Shown: in pieces, positions 15,957 through 23,419 of the stretch
How positions within the stretch are numbered: position 1 is the first letter of the stretch
Layout: every line of letters begins with the position of its first letter
Assembly (NCBI GenBank): GCA_018623155.1
Contig: JAAZVZ010000015.1
Location: forward strand, 1-54,929
Direction: 5' to 3'
From: Glaciecola sp.
GTDB lineage: Bacteria; Pseudomonadota; Gammaproteobacteria; Enterobacterales; Alteromonadaceae
Length of the DNA stretch: 54,929 nt
The notes under the pieces: model-generated
Database searches by the model: none
What the model was told of the DNA's origin: nothing
Seen by the model: the letters and a program-made list of their open reading frames with translations, nothing else
Made by a program: the position numbers and the translations under genes

Positions 15957-18900
15957 GTCAGCCATTTGATCCGATCGCTCAGCCTTTTGTAAAAGGGATC
16001 ACTTGTATAGAAGCGAGTGCGGGAACGGGGAAAACCTACTCGATCGCATATCTTGTTTTGCGATTAGTGGTTGAGCAAGGTCTTCCGATTGACAAAATTT
16101 TAACGGTCACCTTTACCAAAGCGGCGACAGAAGAACTAAAAGAACGTATTCGAGCCAAATTGTATGCCGCGCGAATGGCCTATGATACTCCAAGCGGCGA
16201 TGCTCAACTGATGGATTGGATTGGTACTCGCCATGCCACACGCGACTTGGATATTGCATTACTGAACAAAGCCCTAGTCGATATAGATTTAGCAGGAGTG
16301 TATACGATCCATGGATTTTGCCAGCGGATTTTGACAGAGTTTCCGTTGGAAAGTCAGCAGAGCTTTGATTTAACTTTGAGTAATGAAGCAGCATTACTCA
16401 AAGAGCAAATAGTGCATGACTTTTGGCGTCAGTTTACGTATGACCTTACCCCAATGCAGGCTGGCGTATTCAGCCAACTGGAAACGTCACCTGAGACATT
16501 AGTTGAGTGGCTCAAAGAAATAGGGCAGTCTGAGGTTGTGTTACTACCAGCCAAAACGGCTGAGTGGGAAACCGTTTTACAAACCATTGAGGTGCACACC
16601 AAAACGCTTAACACTTGGCTAAGTACGCATGAAAAACCTCTGCTGGATTGGTTCAGCTCAAATCAAAAAAAATTCAAAGCAAAAGGCGTCAACGTTTTTC
16701 AAAATTTATCTTCAAAATTTTTGGAATTGACCGCATTTTCCACATTTAATGAATTGCTAAGTGGCACACAGTTTAGAGATAAAGGCGAGCAAAGAGGGGA
16801 GGAACGCAGGTCTGATTTTTGGGATACATTTGTGACAATGTTCCAGCCTCCTATCTTTGCAGCTCAAGCCTATCAAGAAGCTTTACCCAGTCTTGAAGTT
16901 AGCCTTAAACATGCATTGTATCGCTATTATCGCGCTGAGCTCACACAACGACTGGATGCCCAAGGGGTGCTTGGATTTGACGATTTGATTCTCCGCTTAG
17001 CTCAGATATTATCTAATGAAGAGGCATGCGGGGATATGAAGCAAGCCATTCAACAACGTTATGGTGCAGCCTTAATTGATGAGTTTCAAGATACGGATGC
17101 AGAGCAATGGCATATATTCCACCGTTTATTCGGTTCTGGTCATCACTATTTGTATTTAATTGGCGATCCGAAGCAAGCGATTTACAAATTCCGTGGCGCA
17201 GACATTGATACGTACATTGAGGCGGTCAATCAGGCGGATATTGCCCTAACGTTAGGGTTCAATTGGCGTTCAGCGCCCAACTTGGTCGCTGCGACAAACG
17301 AGCTGTTTAAGCAAAAAGACAATCCTTTTGGTAATGAGCAACTGCCGTTTCAACCGGTTGAGCCAGGTGTGAAATACAAACCTGACGATACAGTGGTGGA
17401 GCAGCCTTTGCATTTTTGGCTCATCGCCGAAACAGAAGATGGCACGAGTCGAACGACACAAAATGAAGAAACGCTTATTTGTCACAATGTGTGCTTGGAT
17501 ATTCTTGAACGTCTTGCGGATCCTAGTAAACGACCTGAAGATTTTGCTATTTTGGTGCGTAATAACTTTATTGCTAAAAGGTATCAACAAGCTCTCGCAA
17601 CACTCAAAATACCCGCCGTCGTTCGAACAAAGGATTCGGTCTTTCTTACAGATGAGGCAAAATCACTTTACCGTATATTAGAAGCATTGTTGCAACCTAA
17701 TCGCTTATCTTTAGCGAAAAACGCGCTTGCTGAGCCGATATTCAGTCCCACACTAGTGTCGTTCGTGCAAGCGAATGAAGGCCACAATCAAAAGCTTGAA
17801 CAATGGATTACATCGTTATACGAGGCAGCTGACATTTGGCATAATAACAGTCTGTTTGCGGCAATGACGTACTTATTTGAAACGCATCACGCCTATTATA
17901 ATTTGGGGCGTTATCAAAATGCTGAGCGACGAATTACTAATCTTCGTCATATCTTAGAACTGCTTCAAGAGCATGTTTTAAATGAGGCATTATCGCCACA
18001 ACAAACGCTGCAAGCCTTGGCTCGGTTTATGGTCGAGCAGAGTTCTGATGAGCGAGAGCTGCGCCTTGAAAGCGATGTGCAAGCGTTACAAATTGTCACG
18101 ATTCATTCATCTAAAGGACTGCAATACCCCATTGTGTATTGTCCTGACCTTTACCTTACGAGTCAGCGTGCCCTGAAGAGTTCAGTGTATCGAGTCAAAC
18201 AAAATGGACAATGGCATGCCAATGTGAATCAAGAAGGATTAAGTATTCTTGCTGAGCAAATGCACGCAGATGTTTATAATGAAGATACACGTTTAATGTA
18301 CGTTGCCCTGACCCGTGCAGAGCATGAAACGATTGTGGTGATGCCAGAACACTTTGCTCACCCTATTGCAGAGGGCGAAGACATTGACACCCACAAGAGC
18401 GCTCTGCGTAGATTACTCCCCAAAGGACTACCTCAGCATTCACATATCACCAGTCGTGTCGTGACTGATCACAATCTATATGGTCATGGTATTTATCAGC
18501 CAGTTACAGATAGTCCAGACGCGTCACTGGTACAGACGTTTACTCGGGTCATTGATAAGCGTTATCGCATGACTAGCTTTTCAGGCTTGAGTAAAAACAC
18601 CCATGAAGAAAGCGCTCGTGCCAAAGCATCGGATGAGGATTTGGTTACAGACGAAGCGGTAGTCAATAATGATATCCTGCCTAAAGGAGCACATTTTGGC
18701 AATCTGCTGCATGATGTGTTGGAGTTGTCTGATTTTGCACTGTTAGCTAAATCAGGTGTGGATGTGGATTTAGTCATGCAATTAATCAAAAAACACGGCG
18801 TATTTGAGATGCTTCAGCAGTCAAAAGATGCAGAAGAGACATTGCATCCCATACTCTTTGAGGCATTTAACCAACTTGTACAAAATACGGTTCAAGGGCC

Positions 18901-19429
18901 TTTAGAACGAGACAATTCTATTGCGCTTAAGGACGTTTCATCGGTATCTTTACTCAAAGAAATGCCATTTTATTTTCCACTCAGTGACAGTACGACCCAC
19001 AGTATTAACGAACTCATGGAAAGCCATGCGCCCGAGATCCCGTTTGTGCCCATTCAAGACAAATCCCTAGTAGGGCACCTTAATGGCTATGTTGATTTGA
19101 TTGCTCAATACAACGGAAAGTTTTACGTCATGGATTACAAATCCAATTTTATTGCCCAAGGCTATGATCCTAAGGCCATGCACAACAAGATGTCTTCTAG
19201 CAATTATGGACTTCAAGGTGTGCTATACACACTGGCACTGCATCGGTACTTACAACAACGGCTTCCTAATTATCAATATGATGAACATATCGGTGGAGTG
19301 AGGTACTTGTTTTGTCGAGGCATGCGTGATGCCGAATCAGAACAAGGCGTCTATCGCTATGAGGTACCTTTTGTGTTGATTGAGGCATTAGATGCGTTGT
19401 TTACTGGAGAATCTGTCCATGCCCATTAA
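15953..19429 (+). CDS. recB: Exodeoxyribonuclease V beta subunit RecB
   Basis: A 1158-residue RecB (E. coli: 1180). The N-terminal UvrD-type helicase has Walker A ASAGTGKT at residues 21-28, TVTFTKAATEELKERIR (motif Ia region), DEFQDTD at 376-382 (motif II), GDPKQAIYKFRGAD (motif III) and VALTRAEHE (motif VI region). The C-terminal nuclease keeps its metal-binding residues: Asp1048 in GYVDL and the D-x-K triplet Asp1061-Tyr-Lys1063, followed by YGLQGVLYTLAL. Both activities should be intact. It is the slower 3'-5' motor and the only nuclease of the complex, and it loads RecA after Chi. It overlaps recC by 4 bp and recD by 11 bp, which fits coupled synthesis of subunits in equal amounts. Confidence 0.97.
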   Translation: MSQPFDPIAQPFVKGITCIEASAGTGKTYSIAYLVLRLVVEQGLPIDKILTVTFTKAATEELKERIRAKLYAARMAYDTPSGDAQLMDWIGTRHATRDLDIALLNKALVDIDLAGVYTIHGFCQRILTEFPLESQQSFDLTLSNEAALLKEQIVHDFWRQFTYDLTPMQAGVFSQLETSPETLVEWLKEIGQSEVVLLPAKTAEWETVLQTIEVHTKTLNTWLSTHEKPLLDWFSSNQKKFKAKGVNVFQNLSSKFLELTAFSTFNELLSGTQFRDKGEQRGEERRSDFWDTFVTMFQPPIFAAQAYQEALPSLEVSLKHALYRYYRAELTQRLDAQGVLGFDDLILRLAQILSNEEACGDMKQAIQQRYGAALIDEFQDTDAEQWHIFHRLFGSGHHYLYLIGDPKQAIYKFRGADIDTYIEAVNQADIALTLGFNWRSAPNLVAATNELFKQKDNPFGNEQLPFQPVEPGVKYKPDDTVVEQPLHFWLIAETEDGTSRTTQNEETLICHNVCLDILERLADPSKRPEDFAILVRNNFIAKRYQQALATLKIPAVVRTKDSVFLTDEAKSLYRILEALLQPNRLSLAKNALAEPIFSPTLVSFVQANEGHNQKLEQWITSLYEAADIWHNNSLFAAMTYLFETHHAYYNLGRYQNAERRITNLRHILELLQEHVLNEALSPQQTLQALARFMVEQSSDERELRLESDVQALQIVTIHSSKGLQYPIVYCPDLYLTSQRALKSSVYRVKQNGQWHANVNQEGLSILAEQMHADVYNEDTRLMYVALTRAEHETIVVMPEHFAHPIAEGEDIDTHKSALRRLLPKGLPQHSHITSRVVTDHNLYGHGIYQPVTDSPDASLVQTFTRVIDKRYRMTSFSGLSKNTHEESARAKASDEDLVTDEAVVNNDILPKGAHFGNLLHDVLELSDFALLAKSGVDVDLVMQLIKKHGVFEMLQQSKDAEETLHPILFEAFNQLVQNTVQGPLERDNSIALKDVSSVSLLKEMPFYFPLSDSTTHSINELMESHAPEIPFVPIQDKSLVGHLNGYVDLIAQYNGKFYVMDYKSNFIAQGYDPKAMHNKMSSSNYGLQGVLYTLALHRYLQQRLPNYQYDEHIGGVRYLFCRGMRDAESEQGVYRYEVPFVLIEALDALFTGESVHAH

Positions 19430-21053
19430 TCCAGAGCATCTGACCAGACGTGTAGCGTGTTTTTTTGCCAAGGGGGATAAACCGTGGCAAATGATTGTGA
19501 ATCGCTTACTCGATGCGCTAAAGGTAGGTCATATTTGTATTGGTTTGAATGAAGAAGAGCTGAGCTGTATTGACCAGCGCAGTGATGTGTATCACGCCGG
19601 AACCGATAAAGAAGCGGATTGGTCACAAGTGACACAACCGTTTGTTTTAGATAAAGGACACTTATACTGGCAACGCTATTGGCAACACGAAGTAGAAGTG
19701 GCGACGCAATTATTGGCGTTATCCACACATCAACACACATTGTCTATGCCACTTGAGCCATTCTTTGATGATAAATACCAGCAAGATGCTGCCAAAATGG
19801 CATTATCCAAACAACTGACGGTGATCACCGGAGGCCCAGGGACGGGTAAAACCACCACGATAGTCAAAATTCTGGCGCTGTTATTGTTACATGCCCCTGG
19901 CCTCATCATTAAGGTTGCTGCGCCCACTGGCAAGGCGGCAGCTCGGTTAAGTGAGTCATTGCGCAATGGTAAGCAAGATACCCAGTTTGTTCGCTCGTGT
20001 TTTGTTGGTCAAGAACAGGCATTAGATGCCGTGCCGGAAAATGCAACCACATTGCATAGCTTACTCAAAACGATTCATGGTTCACCTGAATTTAGACATC
20101 ACAAGGACAATCCACTGCATGCGGATGTGGTCGTGGTGGACGAGGCCTCCATGGTTGATATTGGTATGTTCAATCGCTTGCTTAAGGCATTACCCACTCA
20201 ATGTAAATTGATACTGATGGGAGATGCTGACCAGCTTGCGTCAGTCGAAGCCGGTGCTGTGTTATCTTCAATTGCGGAAGGTTTGTCAGAGCATCGAGTG
20301 CATTTGCAAAACACGTATCGTTTTGATGGCGCCATCAAAGCGTTAGCGGTTGCCGTGAATGAACAACATGAGGAAGACTTTAAAGCGGTGTTGCACAGTG
20401 AAGATGTAAGCGTGTCCTTGCAACCGGAACCAGCCATTGATTTTGTCAAAAATCAATATCTTACTTATGCTCATAAAGTGAAAGCTTTTCGTGGAGGGGC
20501 CAATATTGCAGAATTGTTCGAGATGTTTGCGCAGTTTCAAGTGCTCACCGCAACACGCTCGGATAAAGAACAGTTTGATTCACTTGGTTCACAATTGGGG
20601 CTCGCTCAAACAGAGCAAAACTGGTATCACGGTCGGCCGGTTATGATCACACAAAATCAACCGGATATTGGATTATTTAATGGCGATATTGGTATTGTGT
20701 TGGCCACTTCAGTTGAGGGCAATCAGCAAGAGTTGAGAGTGTATTTCCCATCAAGTGATGGGTTCCAATCACTTTTGCCAGCGCAACTTCCAGCTCACGA
20801 AACTGCTTTCGCTATGACCATACATAAAAGTCAAGGTTCTGAATTTGGACATGTATGCTTAGTGATGCCTGATAAGAATGTGTTGCAGTCAAGTCAGGAC
20901 CCATTGGGACAGCTGTTGTGCAAGGAGCTGTTGTACACAGGGATCACCCGAGCCAAAGAAAAGGTGACTTTGGTTGGGGATCCTTCCGTATTTGCGTTTG
21001 CAATCGACCACAATACGCAAAGAAACAGTCTACTGACTCAACGTTTGCTCTGA
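19419..21053 (+). CDS. recD: Exodeoxyribonuclease V alpha subunit RecD
   Basis: A 544-residue SF1B helicase from ATG 19419; an in-frame ATG at 19392 exists, but GGAGA at 19406-19410 fits 19419. Walker A GGPGTGKTT starts at residue 138, VVVVDEASMVD is motif II, LMGDADQLASVEAGAVL is motif III, and TIHKSQGSEF and YTGITRAKEKV are the C-terminal motifs. RecD is the fast 5'-3' motor of RecBCD and regulates the nuclease. The protein is shorter than E. coli RecD (608), mainly in the N-terminal domain. It overlaps the end of recB by 11 bp. Its last 16 bp overlap the end of the convergent DEAD-box gene. Confidence 0.96.
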   Translation: MPINPEHLTRRVACFFAKGDKPWQMIVNRLLDALKVGHICIGLNEEELSCIDQRSDVYHAGTDKEADWSQVTQPFVLDKGHLYWQRYWQHEVEVATQLLALSTHQHTLSMPLEPFFDDKYQQDAAKMALSKQLTVITGGPGTGKTTTIVKILALLLLHAPGLIIKVAAPTGKAAARLSESLRNGKQDTQFVRSCFVGQEQALDAVPENATTLHSLLKTIHGSPEFRHHKDNPLHADVVVVDEASMVDIGMFNRLLKALPTQCKLILMGDADQLASVEAGAVLSSIAEGLSEHRVHLQNTYRFDGAIKALAVAVNEQHEEDFKAVLHSEDVSVSLQPEPAIDFVKNQYLTYAHKVKAFRGGANIAELFEMFAQFQVLTATRSDKEQFDSLGSQLGLAQTEQNWYHGRPVMITQNQPDIGLFNGDIGIVLATSVEGNQQELRVYFPSSDGFQSLLPAQLPAHETAFAMTIHKSQGSEFGHVCLVMPDKNVLQSSQDPLGQLLCKELLYTGITRAKEKVTLVGDPSVFAFAIDHNTQRNSLLTQRLL

Positions 21054-22294
21054 TTATGAGCAGCCTGAGGTTGCTTAGGCTTTTTCGGTTTTTTGGGTTT
21101 CTTCGCTTTCTTTTGCAAATTAGTTGTAGGAATTGCCGTCGTACAGACAAAACCGGGTTCGCTTTTACGTGGAATATGCAATTTAATTAAACGCTCAATT
21201 CCAGCCAGTGCCGGTGCTTGTTCTGGTGTGACCAAACTGATGGCTAGGCCAGATTCACCGGCACGACCAGTGCGACCAATACGGTGAACATAATCTTCAG
21301 AGACATCCGGTAAATCGAAGTTGATCACGTAAGGAAGACCTGCAACATCAATTCCTCGAGCAGCAATATCAGTCGCTACGAGTACTTGAATGTCATTATT
21401 TTTAAAATCATTGAGCGCTCGAGTGCGCACGTTTTGGGATTTGTTGCCATGTATCGCAGCTGCAGGGATCTCTTTTTTGTTCAAGGTCGTGGTTAGACGA
21501 TTTGCCCCATGCTTAGTTCGAGTAAACACTAACACATGATGAAAATGCTGGGTTTTGATGAGGTGCACGAGCAGTTTGGTTTTATCTGACTGGTTCACCG
21601 GGTACAGGACTTGCTCTATACGCTCTACGGTAGAATTTGGCGGAGTAACTGTAATTTCAATGGGGTCCTTCACTAAACGTTTGGCTAGCTGACGAATATC
21701 ATCAGAAAAGGTCGCAGAAAACATCAAGGTTTGGCGTTTAGGGGGTAATAGGGCAATGATGCGTTTAATGTCGTGAATAAACCCCATGTCCAGCATACGA
21801 TCAGCTTCATCAAGCACGAACGTATTTACTTGCCCAAATTTAACGGAGTTTTTTTGTGCCAAATCTAACAATCGCCCAGGCGTGGCGATCAAAATGTCAG
21901 TCCCCCGCCTAAGTTTCATCATTTGTGGATTGATTTTAACTCCACCAAAGACCAAATTGACTCTGACATCCATGAATTGACTGTATTTGATCACATTGTC
22001 ATAGATTTGTGAGGCGAGTTCTCGAGTGGGAGCCAGAATCAAAGTGCGCACGTGGTTGTTTGCTACCGGCTTTTGTTTTTTAAGTTTTGCTTCATGCAGC
22101 AGATGTAATATCGGCAAGGTAAACGCAGCAGTTTTACCCGTGCCAGTTTGCGCCGCCGCCATGACGTCTTTTTTGCTCAATACGGCAGGAATACCCTCAC
22201 ATTGAATCGGAGTAGGGGTGGTGTAGTTCTGTTCTGTTAAGGCTCGAAGAATAGGATCGCATAAATCAATTGTCGAAAAAGAAGCTTCTGACAT
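21038..22294 (-). CDS. DEAD-box RNA helicase, RhlE-like
   Basis: A 418-residue helicase. I start it at the ATG at 22294 (MSEASFSTIDL), because the longer in-frame extension reads back into the upstream gene and has no family similarity. Motifs in order: Q motif TTPTPIQ (25-31), Walker A AQTGTGKT (48-55), PTRELA (89-94), TPGR (138-141), DEAD (162-165), SAT (193-195), then VLVFTRTK, DIAARGIDV and HRIGRTGR in the second RecA domain. The tail is basic and repetitive (KKAKKPKKPKKPK), typical of RhlE/SrmB-group RNA-binding tails in ribosome assembly or mRNA turnover. It starts 4 bp after the HopJ-YciA stop, so the two are one operon. The exact subfamily is not certain. Confidence 0.92.
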   Translation of the reverse strand: MSEASFSTIDLCDPILRALTEQNYTTPTPIQCEGIPAVLSKKDVMAAAQTGTGKTAAFTLPILHLLHEAKLKKQKPVANNHVRTLILAPTRELASQIYDNVIKYSQFMDVRVNLVFGGVKINPQMMKLRRGTDILIATPGRLLDLAQKNSVKFGQVNTFVLDEADRMLDMGFIHDIKRIIALLPPKRQTLMFSATFSDDIRQLAKRLVKDPIEITVTPPNSTVERIEQVLYPVNQSDKTKLLVHLIKTQHFHHVLVFTRTKHGANRLTTTLNKKEIPAAAIHGNKSQNVRTRALNDFKNNDIQVLVATDIAARGIDVAGLPYVINFDLPDVSEDYVHRIGRTGRAGESGLAISLVTPEQAPALAGIERLIKLHIPRKSEPGFVCTTAIPTTNLQKKAKKPKKPKKPKQPQAAHNQSKR

Positions 22295-22298
22295 TATG

Positions 22299-23045
22299 TT
22301 ACAAGTCACTTTCAACGTAGTGGGGTAAGTCATCAAGATCTGGGACGGCAATAGATTTGCCATGCTCATCTAATGCCACAAACTTAAAAATTGCCTCGGT
22401 GACTTTTTCACGTTGGCCGATGCGACTGCGGCGTACCCAACATTCTACGTTGACATCCAATGAGCTCCGACCCACGCGAACAATTCGTGTGTATACGCCC
22501 AAAATATCACCTACATGAACCGGTTTTATAAAACTCATGCCGTCAAGTGCGACCGTCACAACTCGAGTTTGTGCTCGTTGGCCGGCACAGATTCCAGCTG
22601 CCATATCCATTTGCGAAAGCACCCATCCACCAAAGATATCACCTGCTGGATTTGTATCAGCATGCATGGCAATAGTGCGTGTGGTCAATCGCCCTATGGG
22701 CGCTTTTTCGGCCAATGCTGGTTGTGAAAATTGAATACCAGACCAGCCATGTACCATAAAATTACGGATATTGGCGTGGTCTTCTCCTTGAGGGTTTTCT
22801 AACACATCTTTGCGATAGTAATCACCGAATAAGGCGAGCGTCGCTTCTTGGCTAAGTTTGTTCAACTGTGCAAAAGCAAAAATTTTGCATGAGCCTTCGT
22901 TGGTACCCGCTAGGTTGTGGGTATTGCCGTTGGTAAAATCACTTGGCGTGTATTCATAATGTGCCTCAATGACGGAGAGGACAGTGGCGAATTCAATCGA
23001 TAAGGGAGCTGATTCTGTGAGCTCAATAAGGGAATGTGGAGTCAT
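22299..23045 (-). CDS. Fusion: HopJ-family domain + YciA-type acyl-CoA thioesterase
   Basis: A 248-residue protein that reads as two families joined in one uninterrupted frame. Residues 1-110 match the HopJ (HopPmaJ) family: VIEAHYEYTPSDFTNG, NEGSCKIFAFAQLNKLSQEATLALFGDYYR and HANIRNFM.HGWSGIQF. Residues about 118-248 match the YciA hotdog acyl-CoA thioesterase: RTIAMHADTNPAGDIFGGW (with the conserved Asn/Gly/Asp at 132-136), VVTVALDGMSFIKPVHVGD, and the WVRR...KVTEAIFKFVALDE tail. YciA hydrolyses a broad range of acyl-CoAs as a hexamer; the HopJ function is unknown outside plant pathogens. Each domain is near full length. The upstream ribosome site is weak. It is followed at 4 bp by the DEAD-box helicase. 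Confidence 0.85.
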   Translation of the reverse strand: MTPHSLIELTESAPLSIEFATVLSVIEAHYEYTPSDFTNGNTHNLAGTNEGSCKIFAFAQLNKLSQEATLALFGDYYRKDVLENPQGEDHANIRNFMVHGWSGIQFSQPALAEKAPIGRLTTRTIAMHADTNPAGDIFGGWVLSQMDMAAGICAGQRAQTRVVTVALDGMSFIKPVHVGDILGVYTRIVRVGRSSLDVNVECWVRRSRIGQREKVTEAIFKFVALDEHGKSIAVPDLDDLPHYVESDL

Positions 23046-23099
23046 TAAAGGACTTTTCGTGTTGCAATACTAAGCCACTATCATAACTGATATCCACTC

Positions 23100-23136
23100 A
23101 AAAAATAAGCCGGAAGATCAGTTATCATCCGGCTTA
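23100..23136 (-). terminator. Rho-independent terminator of the small minus-strand unit
   Basis: TAAGCCGGA (23106-23114) and TCCGGCTTA (23128-23136) form a 9-bp stem. Read on the minus strand it is followed by TTTTTT (complement of 23100-23105). It ends the transcript of the 18-codon ORF before the HopJ-YciA gene begins. Confidence 0.88.
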
Positions 23137-23185
23137 CCGTGTCTGAGCTGGAAGTATGACCAGCAAGGGTGGTACTAAGAAGGGG

Positions 23186-23242
23186 TTAGCTAAAAAGCAC
23201 CTCACCCATAGTCATATCACCAAAATTCAAAACACTCGACAT
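23186..23242 (-). CDS. 18-residue small ORF with perfect ribosome site, unknown
   Basis: Minus-strand ATG at 23242 to TAA at 23186-23188 encodes MSSVLNFGDMTMGEVLFS. The ribosome site is an exact complement of the 16S rRNA 3' end, with AGGAGG 7 nt before the ATG. A plausible promoter lies at 23280-23307 and a strong terminator at 23106-23136, so the ORF has its own transcript of about 170 nt. Between the stop and the terminator a GCTGG/CCAGC hairpin adds structure. The peptide is mildly amphipathic, Cys-free and lacks a signal. It could be a small protein, a peptide precursor, or a leader in a dual-function RNA. I recognise no family. It is divergent from the export operon that starts at 23420. 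Confidence 0.6.
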   Translation of the reverse strand: MSSVLNFGDMTMGEVLFS

Positions 23243-23244
23243 AC

Positions 23245-23257
23245 GATCACCTCCTTA
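23245..23257 (-). promoter_or_regulatory. Full-length Shine-Dalgarno sequence (13 nt)
   Basis: On the minus strand this is TAAGGAGGTGATC, complementary over all 13 nt to the 16S rRNA 3' terminus. Ordinary sites in this window pair over 4-6 nt. It fixes the start of the 18-codon ORF. Confidence 0.8.
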
Positions 23258-23279
23258 CAAAATAGTTAAACACAATCTG

Positions 23280-23307
23280 AATTTACCACAACAAAGTCGC
23301 CTGTAAA
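23280..23307 (-). promoter_or_regulatory. Candidate promoter of the small minus-strand unit
   Basis: On the minus strand, TTTACA (complement of 23302-23307), a 16-bp spacer and TAAATT (complement of 23280-23285) precede the 18-codon ORF. The predicted leader is about 30 nt. Confidence 0.5.
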
Positions 23308-23419
23308 GCGTTTCACAAAACCTTGATCTTGGTAATGAAAGATTTTGTTTACACTATTCATTTACATAGTTTAAAAGTGTACAATCTACAGAAATCATTA
23401 TAAAAATTAAAAAGCCTAA

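Noticed and set aside
22295-22369. 25-codon N-terminal extension of the DEAD-box helicase
   Set aside because: It overlaps the end of the upstream gene, adds sequence foreign to the family, and ATG 22294 starts at the expected place before the Q motif.
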